Both the position numbers and the translations under genes were made by a program. This document shows positions 7,700 to 16,629 of a DNA stretch of 21,921 nucleotides, piece after piece (the stretch's first letter is position 1; every line of letters begins with the position of its first letter). Origin of the DNA: Clostridiaceae bacterium (GTDB lineage Bacteria; Bacillota_A; Clostridia; Acetivibrionales; Acetivibrionaceae); NCBI GenBank assembly GCA_012513545.1, contig JAAZCB010000300.1:1-21921 (forward strand), written 5' to 3'. The notes beneath the pieces were generated by a model. It was not told the DNA's origin. It did no database searches and saw nothing but the letters and a program-made list of their open reading frames with translations.

Positions 7700-8974
7700 A
7701 TGCAGTCCATATATTCCAATTCAGTTAATTGGAGTTCATCTTTTAAGAAAAGTTCACTATTATTATTTTTCATCTGGCCGGTAGCATCTCTTTTTATTGC
7801 ATTTAGGAATTATAAGGAGATATGGGCAAAAAATATTTTATGGTTATTTTGTATTTTTTTCGGATATACTTTCATTATTTCTGACGTAGGTGGTGCCGAT
7901 TCAGATAGATATGCAAGAACTTTTTTACAATTTGCCCATAGTGATTTGACATTATCAGAATTATGGAGTTCTTTTTATTCTGAAAGTTCAAATTATGTTG
8001 ACATTGCTTCGCCGCTAATTACTTATTTAGTTTCGCGATTTACTGATAGTCCGAATATACTATTTGCCGTATTTGGTTTGGTCTTTGGATACTTTTACTC
8101 AAGAAATATCTGGCTGGTTCTTGACCATGTAAAAGGTAATATGTCTATAGTGGTAATACTTTTTATACTGACTTTTTCATTATGTAATTCTATTTGGAAT
8201 ATTAATGGATTCAGAATGAATGCTGCTGCTCAGATTTTTCTGTATGGAGGGTTGCGCTATCTTTTAGAAGATAACTTTAAGGGATTATTATGGGCAGGAG
8301 TCTCTGTTCTTTTTCATTTTTCATTTCTATTTCCATTAGTTAGTTTATTTGTATTTATTTTATTAAAAAACAAACTTAATATTTACTTGATTTTCTTTTT
8401 ATTGACATCATTAATAAAAGAAGTAAATATACAATCAGTACAGTCTTTTTTATCATTTCTTCCTGATATTTTTCAATCAAGAGTATCAGGATATACAAAC
8501 ATTGAATATGCTGAGGCAGTCAGATTAGAAAGACAATCTGTCAATTGGTATGTCCCCTTCTCTTATGAGTCTATACAATGGGTTGTATATATTATAACAA
8601 TGTTTATCTATTTTACTTGCAGGCAATATCTTAAAACCAAGAAGAAACTAATGACTTTATTTTGTTATTCTCTTTTACTATATGGGTTTGCAAATATTGC
8701 CAGCCAGGTACCCACTGGTACTAGATTTATTATATTGGCTAATACTTTTATGTTAGCTATTTTCATTATTTTTATCTCGACCTTCCCCAAAATTAAGGGT
8801 TTGATTGTAATCAAGCTATTATCCATCCCTTTGCTTTTGTTTTTTTGCATTGTAACAATAAGAATGGGCATGGACTTTTATAGTATCATGACATTTATTG
8901 GTAATCCAATATCAGTTGCACTCTATAAAGATTCAGTTCCATTTATCAATGGGATAAAAAGTTTATTCTTATGA
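7700..8974 (+). CDS. EpsG/Wzy-type polysaccharide polymerase
   Basis: This inner-membrane protein has 424 aa from the ATG at 7700; a TTG at 7676 would overlap the previous gene. It has about ten to twelve hydrophobic segments and a larger hydrophilic part after the first few. SDVGGADSDRYAR (about residues 62-74) and the NGFRMNAAAQIFLYGGLRYL block, followed by FHFSFLFPL, are typical of the EpsG family. In these proteins, conserved Arg and His residues near the periplasmic face are linked to polymerisation. As the only polymerase-like protein in the window, it is the likely Wzy partner of the flippase gene. The gene is among the most AT-rich parts of the window (7 G/C in 60 bases at 8341-8400). 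Such divergence is normal for polymerases. Confidence 0.82.
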   Translation: MQSIYSNSVNWSSSFKKSSLLLFFIWPVASLFIAFRNYKEIWAKNILWLFCIFFGYTFIISDVGGADSDRYARTFLQFAHSDLTLSELWSSFYSESSNYVDIASPLITYLVSRFTDSPNILFAVFGLVFGYFYSRNIWLVLDHVKGNMSIVVILFILTFSLCNSIWNINGFRMNAAAQIFLYGGLRYLLEDNFKGLLWAGVSVLFHFSFLFPLVSLFVFILLKNKLNIYLIFFLLTSLIKEVNIQSVQSFLSFLPDIFQSRVSGYTNIEYAEAVRLERQSVNWYVPFSYESIQWVVYIITMFIYFTCRQYLKTKKKLMTLFCYSLLLYGFANIASQVPTGTRFIILANTFMLAIFIIFISTFPKIKGLIVIKLLSIPLLLFFCIVTIRMGMDFYSIMTFIGNPISVALYKDSVPFINGIKSLFL

Positions 8975-9055
8975 TGGAAATTGAAAAGTAAATGAAATAT
9001 CAATCTCGATCATCCTAAAATTTACGTTTTTAGAAATACTACTTAGGCCATCTCA

Positions 9056-9861
9056 TTGTATTTTAAAGTAGAAGATAAAAGCTGTTTAAAAATATTCTTA
9101 AAAAGATTATTTGGTACTTATGATGTATTTGCAGGCAAGACTTTCGAGGGCAAGACCATGCTACAGGTAGTTGAAGGTTTTATTGCCAAACATCCCGGAA
9201 GCAAACCCATAATATTGGCAGATGCTGCCATGCTTGATGATTACAAGCTGTACGAACTAAGAGAGAAAGGTTTATCATATATTGTAGGTGCCCGGCTGGT
9301 CAATATTAGTCTGGATACAGTAAAGCAAGTCCACGGCGCTTTAGGCGAAGTGAATGGAGCTATGACAAGATTGCATTCAAGACATGGCGACTTGATATGT
9401 GACTTCTCCGCCTCACGCTACAAGAAGGAGTTAAATGAACTGAACAAGTTAGTTCAGAAGGCAGAAGATCTGGTCGCAAAACAATCGTAAAGTGCAAAGG
9501 CAAGGTTTATCAAAAGGGTATCCAAAGAAGAAATAAAGCTTAACACTGCGCTGATCGAAAAAAAGGAGATTACTACTGTGAATAAAAGGGTACTGCACTA
9601 ATTTGCCTGAGTCTCAACTTCCTGCACAACCGGTTATTGAAAGATATCATCATTTATTGCGCGTAGAACAATCATTTCGAATGAGTAAGAATGACATTGA
9701 GGCGTGGCCTATATATCATCAGAAGGAGGATGCAATCAAATCGCATGTTCTAACTTGCTTTCTGGTACAGCATTAAAGATTTGGCAAATGGATTGGTGTT
9801 AAGTCCTGGAGAATTTGTATTACGAAATACTAAAGAAGCATTAATGAAATTAAGGCAATAA
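9056..9861 (+). pseudogene. Decayed IS1634-family transposase
   Basis: Fragments of one DDE transposase can be read in order through all three + frames. The first (9056-9487) contains YDVFAGKTFEGKTM, ILADAAMLDDYKL with the likely second catalytic Asp, and GLSYIVGARL. An in-frame TAA at 9488 interrupts it, and the frame then continues as KARFIKRVSKEEIKL to a TAA at 9599. The next frame (9597-9773) gives IERYHHLLRVEQSFRMSKND with the catalytic Glu. The third frame (9772-9858) gives IKDLANGLVLSPGEFVL. At least one nonsense change and two frameshifts are therefore needed. The N-terminal half is missing; the first block LYFKVED may be a deleted remnant of the family's first Asp region. No terminal repeats were found. 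The element is certainly dead. Confidence 0.85.
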
Positions 9862-10062
9862 GAGATTGCTGCATTAGACTAAAATGAAAAAGGATCAAAT
9901 TTATTCTGCTGTAAGACTTAAGAAACATATAGGTTAGATGAGGATTAGTTATTTTCATTTATTGGATGACTTGCAGTCCATAATTAGTATTTCAGATACA
10001 ATGGGAAAGGTAAATCTTAGAACCTTAGTGGCAGGTAGATTTAGTGTAGCGACTTAGCTATA
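9862..10062. other. Non-coding stretch after the IS remnant
   Basis: About 200 bp lie between the last recognisable transposase codons and the next glycosyltransferase. No open frame of meaningful length, RNA or clear palindrome is seen. It may hold the eroded end of the insertion sequence and the promoter that restarts transcription. TAGATTTA at about 10036 is close to the Bacteroidota -7 consensus TAnnTTTG but lacks a matching -33 TTTG at the right spacing. Confidence 0.4.
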
Positions 10063-11193
10063 ATGAATAGTAAAAGGATTTGTCTTGTAATTCCATCACT
10101 CCAGGCTGGTGGGATGGAAAGGGTGATGAGCGAATTAGCCTCATATTTATGCAAAATACCTGATCTTATGGTGTTTTTGGTATTGTATGGTATAAAGCCT
10201 GAATTGTTTTTTAAAGTTCCTGATAATATGATGATTATAAAACCTCCTTTTATATTCGATAATAGAAAAAGATTATTGTTCACATTGAAGACAATGATTT
10301 ATCTCAGAAAAACTTTAAAACGAATTTCTCCGTACTCTGTTTTAAGTTTTGGTGAATATTGGAATAACTTCGTTTTAATTTCAACTCTTGGTCTGAAATT
10401 TCCCGTATTTGTCTCTGACCGGAGCCAGCCTGATAAAAGCCTGGGCTGGTTTCATGACAGACTTCGACACTTACTCTATCCCAGGGCAAAGGGCTTGATA
10501 TTTCAAACTGAAAAAGCAAAAGAGATATTCCTTTCAAAAAACAAGCATAAAAACATTTCTGTTATTGGCAATCCGATTAGATATGTCAATGAGATTAATA
10601 TTGCTTTAAATAGAGAAAAAAAGATTTTAATGGTAGGTCGTTTAATAAGGTCCAAGAACCAAGATAAGCTGATAGAAATGTTTGCAAAGATTAATCAGCC
10701 TGAATGGAAATTGATAATCGTTGGTTATGACCACCTCAACCAACAAAATATGGAGAGATTAAAGAATCTTGCTAAAGATCTTAATATTGAAAACAAAGTT
10801 GTTTTTACCGGAAAGTATGAAAATGTCGAAGAACTTTATATTAGTTGCTCAATTTTTGCTTTTACATCTGCTTCAGAAGGTTTTCCAAATGTTATTGGAG
10901 AAGCCATGGCAGCCGGATTACCGGTAATAGCCTTTGACTGTGTTGCAGGACCTTCAGAAATGATTACTGATGGACACGATGGATATCTGATACCACTACA
11001 TAATTACTCTCTCTTTCAGGCTAAGCTTGCTCAGTTGATGGAAAATGAAAGTCTGAGAAAAAAGCTTGGATCAAATGCAAGAGAAAGTATTAAGAAATTC
11101 TCATCTGAAAAAATTTGTGAAGATTTTTACACGTTTATTGCTGACTCAGAAGATATAAGAAGTCAAAGCTCTGTGAAATTAGGTTCATTGTAG
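10063..11193 (+). CDS. GT4 glycosyltransferase
   Basis: This 376-aa classical GT-B, GT4-family enzyme resembles the PglJ/PglH GalNAc-transferase group. It starts with RICLVIPSLQAGGMERVM; the GGMERV glycine loop is at residues 16-21. The donor site shows ILMVGRLIRSKNQDKLI with R193 and K198. The EX7E element is SEGFPNVIGEA with E272 and E280, followed by AGLPVIAFDCVAGPSEMI. This is a retaining enzyme that would transfer a sugar from UDP- or GDP-sugar to the lipid-linked intermediate on the cytoplasmic side. It is the first intact gene after the IS1634 remnant and is followed 10 bp later by the SDR gene. Its similarity to PglJ/PglH hints at a HexNAc donor, but this is not proven. Confidence 0.9.
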   Translation: MNSKRICLVIPSLQAGGMERVMSELASYLCKIPDLMVFLVLYGIKPELFFKVPDNMMIIKPPFIFDNRKRLLFTLKTMIYLRKTLKRISPYSVLSFGEYWNNFVLISTLGLKFPVFVSDRSQPDKSLGWFHDRLRHLLYPRAKGLIFQTEKAKEIFLSKNKHKNISVIGNPIRYVNEINIALNREKKILMVGRLIRSKNQDKLIEMFAKINQPEWKLIIVGYDHLNQQNMERLKNLAKDLNIENKVVFTGKYENVEELYISCSIFAFTSASEGFPNVIGEAMAAGLPVIAFDCVAGPSEMITDGHDGYLIPLHNYSLFQAKLAQLMENESLRKKLGSNARESIKKFSSEKICEDFYTFIADSEDIRSQSSVKLGSL

Positions 11194-11203
11194 AAATAAA
11201 ATA

Positions 11204-12112
11204 ATGAAGGTTCTGATTTTCGGTTCAAAAGGGTTTATTGGTAATAACCTTGCCATTTATCTGGAAGGTAAGGGGCATGAAGTGTGGGGTGCTGACATTT
11301 TAGCTGATAACACTCACCATAAGAGGTATTTCCATATTGGTGATTCAAGTGATAATTATTATTCAATTTTTGAGCATGTAATATTTGACATATGTATAAA
11401 TTGCTCGGGTGCTGCAAGTGTTCCCGAATCATTACAAGACCCCGGGAAGGATTATTTTTTAAATAGTGTAAATGTTTTTAAAATTCTTGTCGCTATAATG
11501 AGATATCAGCCGAACTGCAAATTTATAAATCTTTCAAGCGCTGCAGTATATGGGGATCCTAAAATTTTACCTATCAGGGAGGATTCGATGCTTGATCCAC
11601 TTTCCCCGTATGGATTTCATAAAATGCATTCAGAACAGATTTGTAAAGAGTTTTATGAATTATATGGTATTCATACCTGCTCTTTGCGAATTTTCTCAGC
11701 ATATGGTGATGGACTCAAAAAGCAGTTATTCTGGGATTTATATTTAAAAGCGCAGACAGGTAAACCATTTCTACTATATGGAACTGGTTTCGAATCCAGA
11801 GATTTTATTTATATTCTTGACCTGGTAAAAGCAATTGAAATAGTATCTCAAAATTCCGACTTTAAAGCAGATATAATTAATATTGCTAACGGTAAGGGAA
11901 TTTTGATTAAGGATGCTGTCTCAATTTTCTTCAGCTTTTTTTGGAATGAAGTAGTTTATTCGTTTTCCAATGAAGGAAGAAAAGGTGATCCGGTTAACTG
12001 GGAAGCCGATATAAGTAAACTTAAAAACTTTGGTTATACAAATAGCTTTTCTCTTGAAGCTGGTTTGTCTCTCTATTCTCAGTGGATAAAATTAAATTGT
12101 GCCGTAGGGTGA
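11204..12112 (+). CDS. NAD(P)-dependent sugar-nucleotide epimerase/dehydratase/reductase (extended SDR)
   Basis: This 302-aa extended short-chain dehydrogenase/reductase acts on nucleotide sugars in the cytoplasm. The Rossmann motif GSKGFIG sits at residues 7-13. NLSSAAVYGD supplies the catalytic Ser (about 111-112), and YGFHK gives Tyr136 and Lys140. RIFSAYG and SRDFIYILD blocks are also typical of sugar-nucleotide SDRs. It lies next to the GDP-mannose 4,6-dehydratase gene. The simplest role is therefore to reduce or epimerise GDP-4-keto-6-deoxymannose, giving a GDP-6-deoxyhexose such as GDP-D-rhamnose or GDP-6-deoxy-talose. A UDP-hexose 4-epimerase role cannot be ruled out from sequence alone. 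Confidence 0.85.
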   Translation: MKVLIFGSKGFIGNNLAIYLEGKGHEVWGADILADNTHHKRYFHIGDSSDNYYSIFEHVIFDICINCSGAASVPESLQDPGKDYFLNSVNVFKILVAIMRYQPNCKFINLSSAAVYGDPKILPIREDSMLDPLSPYGFHKMHSEQICKEFYELYGIHTCSLRIFSAYGDGLKKQLFWDLYLKAQTGKPFLLYGTGFESRDFIYILDLVKAIEIVSQNSDFKADIINIANGKGILIKDAVSIFFSFFWNEVVYSFSNEGRKGDPVNWEADISKLKNFGYTNSFSLEAGLSLYSQWIKLNCAVG

Positions 12113-12202
12113 TCATAAACTTACATAAGGCGGTATAATGGTTTTCTTGCAATAGAATGAAAATTTTTGCATTATTCGGGTTTAATATTAAAATGTTTTA
12201 AA

Positions 12203-13255
12203 ATGAAAAGAGCATTAATAACAGGGATAACTGGTCAGGATGGTGCATATCTGGCTCAATTTCTTTTAAAGAAGGGGTATAAGGTTTTTGGAACATACAG
12301 AAGACTTTCTACTCCAAATTTCTGGAGACTACAATACCTGGGTATTTTTGAAGAGATAGAATTATTACCAGTGGATTTATTAGACAGTTTTTCAATAATT
12401 GAATCAATAAAAATCTCAGTACCTGAAGAGATTTATAATCTGGCAGCCCAGAGTTATGTTGGAGCATCATTTGAGCAACCTCTGGCTTCTGCCGAAATTA
12501 CCGGACTGGGAGTAGTGAAATTTCTCGAAGCAATAAGAAATATTGCCCCAAATGTGAAATTCTACCAGGCATCCACAAGCGAGATGTTTGGAGATAATCT
12601 TTTCACTGAGCAATCAGAAGAGACTGTTTTCAACCCCTCGAGCCCTTATGCTGCTGCAAAATTGTATGCTCATAATATGGTTAAGATATACAGGAAAGGG
12701 TATGGATTATTTGCCTGTAATGGTATTCTTTTTAACCATGAGAGTCCGATCAGAGGATTAGAATTCGTAACCCGTAAAATAACGAATGCTGTTGCAAAAA
12801 TAAGTCTTGGACTTGAAGATTATATTGAACTTGGGAATATTGATGCGAAACGTGATTGGGGTTATGCTCCAGAATACATTGAGGCTATGTGGTTGATATT
12901 GCAGCAAAATGAACCGGATGATTATGTAGTAGCAACCAATGAAACACATTCTATAAAAGAACTTTTGGAAATAACATTCACAAAAGTAGGTCTTAAATGG
13001 GAGGATCATGTAAAAATTGATGAAAGGTTTAAGAGACCCCTTGATGTTCGTTATCTTAAAGGAAATTACAATAATAGTATGGCTAAACTTGGATGGAAAC
13101 CGAAAACTAATTTCGACCAATTGGCAGAAATTATGCTTAAATCCGATCTTGAGCGATGGACCAAATGGGAAAATGGAGAGCATTTCCCATGGGATGCATG
13201 GAACTATCCAAATGAAAAAAAGATTCTATCAAGAAAAATAAAGTATGATCGCTAA
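12203..13255 (+). CDS. gmd: GDP-mannose 4,6-dehydratase
   Basis: The enzyme converts GDP-D-mannose to GDP-4-keto-6-deoxy-D-mannose, the branch point to GDP-fucose, GDP-rhamnose and related sugars. With the ATG at 12203 it is 350 aa, close to the family norm, and begins with the NADP loop MKRALITGITGQDGAYL. A TTG at 12167 would add 12 residues that do not fit. T125 and E127 (in ASTSEMFG) and Y149 and K153 (in SPYAAAK) match the E. coli GMD catalytic set with the same spacing. LFNHESP, FVTRKIT and LGNIDAKRDWGYAPEYIEAMW are family signatures, as is LGWKP near the end. The last 11 bases overlap a possible upstream start of the next glycosyltransferase gene, so translation is probably coupled. Confidence 0.93.
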   Translation: MKRALITGITGQDGAYLAQFLLKKGYKVFGTYRRLSTPNFWRLQYLGIFEEIELLPVDLLDSFSIIESIKISVPEEIYNLAAQSYVGASFEQPLASAEITGLGVVKFLEAIRNIAPNVKFYQASTSEMFGDNLFTEQSEETVFNPSSPYAAAKLYAHNMVKIYRKGYGLFACNGILFNHESPIRGLEFVTRKITNAVAKISLGLEDYIELGNIDAKRDWGYAPEYIEAMWLILQQNEPDDYVVATNETHSIKELLEITFTKVGLKWEDHVKIDERFKRPLDVRYLKGNYNNSMAKLGWKPKTNFDQLAEIMLKSDLERWTKWENGEHFPWDAWNYPNEKKILSRKIKYDR

Positions 13256-14396
13256 TCCAATGGATAATAAAAGGATCAAAATAGGTATAATATTTAATTT
13301 TAGTTCATCATGGATGGGGGGGGTAAATTATATTATTAACGTAATTAAAATGTTAAACTTCCTTGATGATGTTAAAAAACCTGAGTTAACAGTATTCTAC
13401 AACCCTGCTTTAAAGATGTATATAGATGAACTCAATTATCCATATCTTAAATCAGTAAAGTGGCACTTTCCTTCTGTCTTTAAAGGATATTTAAGATCCT
13501 GGGCTTCAGGTAGAAATGTGTTTGTAAATGATATTTTAAGTAGCTACGATCTTGACGGGCTGTATCCTTTGCACGATTTTCCGGTCAGAACAAATTCGAA
13601 AACTAAATTGGTCTCATGGTATGCTGATCTGCAGCATATATACTATCCTGAGTTTTTTACAAAGCGGAAAGTTCTTGAGAGAACATTAAGGATAAGATTC
13701 ATTCTGAAAAACTCAAATGACCTGGTGGTATCAAGTAACGAGGTGGCTAAAGATTTTAATAAGTTCTTCAGAATCAGAAATAACCTTGATGTCCATGTTT
13801 TTCATTTCGCCTCAGTAATAGGTAACATATCAGGCATGAGTATTGAAGAGATCAGATATAAATATAGCTTACCGTTAAAATACTTCATGGTTTCAAATCA
13901 GTTTTACAAACATAAAAACCACAAAGTGCTTCTACAGGCATTGTCAATATTAAGAAAGAAGGGAACTAAAATTCACTTTACTTTTACCGGAAGGTTACCC
14001 GAAAAATCAAATTCGGCTTACCTGACAGAACTGCATCAGCTAATTAACAGAAATAAACTTCATGACCAGATCAGCTATTTGGGAGTTATTCCTAGGAATG
14101 AACAATTATTGTTGATGAAGTATTCTCAGGCAGTAATTCAACCGACTTTATTTGAAGGCTGGAGCACGGTTATTGAAGACGCAATTTCTCTTCAGGTTCC
14201 TGTTGTAGCTTCAAACTTACCAGTAAATATCGAACAACTTGGCGAAAGTGGAATATTTTTTGATCCATATAATCCAATAGAGCTGGCAACAATTCTGGAT
14301 AATTTCCCCGAAAGAAATTTTAAAGGTATATTTTATGAGGGTTATACCCAACGTCTAAAAAGAGCTGCCGATCAGTTTTTAAAGATTTTTTTATAG
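13245..14396 (+). CDS. GT4 glycosyltransferase (EGWST subtype)
   Basis: This is a 383-aa GT-B glycosyltransferase. The N-terminal domain begins KIGIIFNFSSSWMGGVNYI and includes VSWYADLQHIYYPEFF, characteristic of a GT4 branch in capsule loci. The donor domain has FMVSNQFYKHKNHKVLLQAL, the FTGRLP block and LFEGWSTVIEDA. In that motif, EGWST replaces EGFPN and the second acidic residue is Asp rather than Glu, as often seen in this branch. The ATG at 13245 overlaps the dehydratase gene. An in-frame ATG at 13260, five bases after the dehydratase stop, is an equally good start. The product would add a sugar, possibly the GDP-6-deoxyhexose made by the two preceding genes, but that is inference from position only. 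Confidence 0.88.
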   Translation: MIANPMDNKRIKIGIIFNFSSSWMGGVNYIINVIKMLNFLDDVKKPELTVFYNPALKMYIDELNYPYLKSVKWHFPSVFKGYLRSWASGRNVFVNDILSSYDLDGLYPLHDFPVRTNSKTKLVSWYADLQHIYYPEFFTKRKVLERTLRIRFILKNSNDLVVSSNEVAKDFNKFFRIRNNLDVHVFHFASVIGNISGMSIEEIRYKYSLPLKYFMVSNQFYKHKNHKVLLQALSILRKKGTKIHFTFTGRLPEKSNSAYLTELHQLINRNKLHDQISYLGVIPRNEQLLLMKYSQAVIQPTLFEGWSTVIEDAISLQVPVVASNLPVNIEQLGESGIFFDPYNPIELATILDNFPERNFKGIFYEGYTQRLKRAADQFLKIFL

Positions 14397-14406
14397 ACCA
14401 CCTTTA

Positions 14407-15534
14407 ATGTTCTACTCAGGATTAATTCAACATTTGGCAGTAAATATTAAAAACATACCAGGCTGGCACACTAAGAAGAAAATCGTTGTCATTGAGTGTG
14501 ATGACTGGGGAGGCATCAGAATGCCATCAAAGGGTGCTTATGAACGATTGCTTTCTTCTGGTTTGAAGGTAGGAGAAGGGAGGTTTAATAGATATGATAC
14601 CCTTGAAACCAGTGATGACCTTGAGCAGCTTTTTGATGTTCTGAATAGTGTTAAGGATAAAAAAAATAAACCTTCTGTTATGACTGCGGTTACAAATATG
14701 GCTAATCCGGATTTTCAAAAAATTAAGTCAAATGGATTTCTTGAGTACCATTACGAAAAGTTTACTGATACGCTTCGGAATTATTATCCCAACAATGATG
14801 TATTTAAATTATGGAAAGAGGGAATTGATAATGGTATATTTGTTCCAGAACTGCATGGTCGTGAACATATCACGGTGTATTTGTGGATGCAAAAGTTAAG
14901 AGAAGGGAATAAAGATCTTTTATTTGCATTTGAGAATGGTTTTGTTTCACTGAATATTCCTGGTTTATTACCTTCTGAAAGAGAGTTTCGGGCTGAATTC
15001 TTTTTTACTTCAGAGGAGCATAAACCGCCTCTTGTTAATGCAATTAAGGAAAGTATTAGTTTATTTAGGGAAATTTTTCACTTTTCTCCTCGGGTTTTTA
15101 TACCATCTAATGGGATTTTTCATCCTGATTTTGATGCTGTTGTGGCTTTATCCGGAATTAAGTTTCTGTATGTGAGTCATACAATGCCTTATCCGATTTC
15201 AGGAGGAAGATTAAAATACAGGCATTTTGTTTCCGGACAGAAGGGGCCGGCAGGTTTAACTTATTATACCCGGAATTGCGCTTTTGAACCAAGTGATATT
15301 GGCTATAAGGGCATTGATCAGACAATGAGGCAGATAGGTGTTGCTTTCAGGTGGGGCAAACCGGCAATTATTAGTACTCATCGTGTTAATTTTTCCGGTG
15401 GGATAGACCCGGTTAACAGAAATTTTGGATTGAGTGAATTAAAAAAACTCTTAAAGGCTATCGTAAGGAAGTGGCCTGATGTAGAATTTATGTGCTCAGG
15501 CGACGCTCTTGATTATATGAGAAAGGTAAATTAA
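14407..15534 (+). CDS. Divergent NodB/CE4-like polysaccharide deacetylase candidate
   Basis: The protein has 375 aa and no signal peptide is evident. Motifs match a NodB-type metal-dependent carbohydrate esterase, though the overall sequence is divergent. IECDDWGGIRMPS carries the Asp pair D32-D33, where CE4 enzymes have TFDD. ELHGREHI places H150 and H154 as a His-x3-His metal pair. RVFIPSNG (R229 to G236) resembles the RxPxG motif, and IISTHRVNF contains H325 as the candidate catalytic His. Typical CE4 domains are near 200 aa, so this one has large insertions. The likely task is removal of an acetyl or other acyl group from an N-acyl sugar of the glycan or its lipid-linked precursor. The protein is uncharacterised as far as I know. 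It sits 10 bp after a glycosyltransferase gene. Confidence 0.65.
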   Translation: MFYSGLIQHLAVNIKNIPGWHTKKKIVVIECDDWGGIRMPSKGAYERLLSSGLKVGEGRFNRYDTLETSDDLEQLFDVLNSVKDKKNKPSVMTAVTNMANPDFQKIKSNGFLEYHYEKFTDTLRNYYPNNDVFKLWKEGIDNGIFVPELHGREHITVYLWMQKLREGNKDLLFAFENGFVSLNIPGLLPSEREFRAEFFFTSEEHKPPLVNAIKESISLFREIFHFSPRVFIPSNGIFHPDFDAVVALSGIKFLYVSHTMPYPISGGRLKYRHFVSGQKGPAGLTYYTRNCAFEPSDIGYKGIDQTMRQIGVAFRWGKPAIISTHRVNFSGGIDPVNRNFGLSELKKLLKAIVRKWPDVEFMCSGDALDYMRKVN

Positions 15535-15624
15535 GTCACTTTATAAAGCATAGAGAATCCTGAAAAGGTATTTTTATAAGTATGATTACTTCTGATTAGC
15601 ATTCCTGATAATTGTTTGAATAAT

Positions 15625-16629
15625 ATGAATTTAAGACGCATTTTATATTTTGTATATTACCTTAAAGAATTGGATAAAAGGAAATTTATAAAATTCTTAA
15701 AGACAGCTAAAAATGAATGTAATAAATCCTCATTATTTCTATGTCTTGACATAATTCATTCTTCCTTCAGGTATAATATATCGATCCTTGATTATTTTTA
15801 TTTTCGTTTTTACAGATTAAACGCTTTTGAACGCAATAAATGGGCAGGAACAGGTTTTATGTATGAATATCAGGTGCGTATGAATCCTAAGGGGGCTCGC
15901 GAAGTACTGGAGAATAAGATTAGTTTTTTAAATAGATTTTCTTCCTTCGTTAAAAGGGATTTTGCAGATATAGGAAAGTTAAAAACAAATAGTGGAATTT
16001 TACTACACCTAATGCAAAACGAATCGGAGAGATTAGTACTGAAAGGATCAAAAGGTCAGGTTGGAGCTCAAGTAGAAGTTATCAGGTGTGAAGATTTTTC
16101 ACCTGAAAAGCTTTTAAACAGGATGAAAGTCAAAGGGTATGATCTGGTTGAAGAATATGTTGTGCAACATCCATCTCTGATGAAATTATCACATTCAGGA
16201 CTAAATACGGTACGTATCTTTACTCAATTGAATAATAATAATGTAGATTTCCTCGGAGCCAGATTAAGAATATCTGTGAACTCTACTGTTGATAATATGG
16301 CAGCCGGGAACCTGGCTGCACCTATTGAAATGAAAAGTGGAATTGTAAATGGACCTGGGGTATATAGTGATATAACTAAATCTGATAGCATTATTCATCC
16401 TGTAACAAATCAATCAATATTAGGATTCAGAGTCCCGCATTGGGAGAAAGTACTTGAAATGATAAAACAAGCAGCTGTTTTTTGTCCTGAAAACAAATCA
16501 GTTGGCTGGGATATTGCTATTACACAACATGGTCCTGAACTTATTGAAGGTAATCACAATTGGTGTAAGCTTCTCTGGCAGCTTCCAGTAAAAAAAGGTC
16601 TTAAGGAAGAATTAGAAAGATACTTATAA
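15625..16629 (+). CDS. Sugar-transfer-associated ATP-grasp protein
   Basis: The product has 334 aa from the ATG at 15625; a TTG at 15616 is less likely. It resembles the ATP-grasp family found beside glycosyltransferases (ATPgrasp_ST). Visible blocks are GQVGAQVEVI, YDLVEEYVVQHPSL, LNTVRIFTQL, FLGARLRIS with DNMAAGNLAAPIE, and HPVTNQSILGFRVPHW. SVGWDIAITQHGPELIEGNHNW follows near the C-terminus, with the acidic and Asn residues that bind metal in ATP-grasp enzymes. Such proteins probably form an amide or ester between an acid and an amine or sugar using ATP; substrates are mostly unknown. A 90-bp gap without a clear promoter precedes it. Its stop overlaps the start of the GNAT gene by one base (TAATG), so the two are translationally coupled. 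Confidence 0.85.
   Translation: MNLRRILYFVYYLKELDKRKFIKFLKTAKNECNKSSLFLCLDIIHSSFRYNISILDYFYFRFYRLNAFERNKWAGTGFMYEYQVRMNPKGAREVLENKISFLNRFSSFVKRDFADIGKLKTNSGILLHLMQNESERLVLKGSKGQVGAQVEVIRCEDFSPEKLLNRMKVKGYDLVEEYVVQHPSLMKLSHSGLNTVRIFTQLNNNNVDFLGARLRISVNSTVDNMAAGNLAAPIEMKSGIVNGPGVYSDITKSDSIIHPVTNQSILGFRVPHWEKVLEMIKQAAVFCPENKSVGWDIAITQHGPELIEGNHNWCKLLWQLPVKKGLKEELERYL

Noticed and set aside
10036..10043. Bacteroidota-type promoter before the glycosyltransferase at 10063
   Set aside because: TAGATTTA only partly fits TAnnTTTG and no TTTG element is seen at the -33 distance.
12758..13183. 141-aa open frame on the - strand inside gmd
   Set aside because: It is fully antisense to a well-supported gene and its product shows only composition-driven hydrophobic residues.
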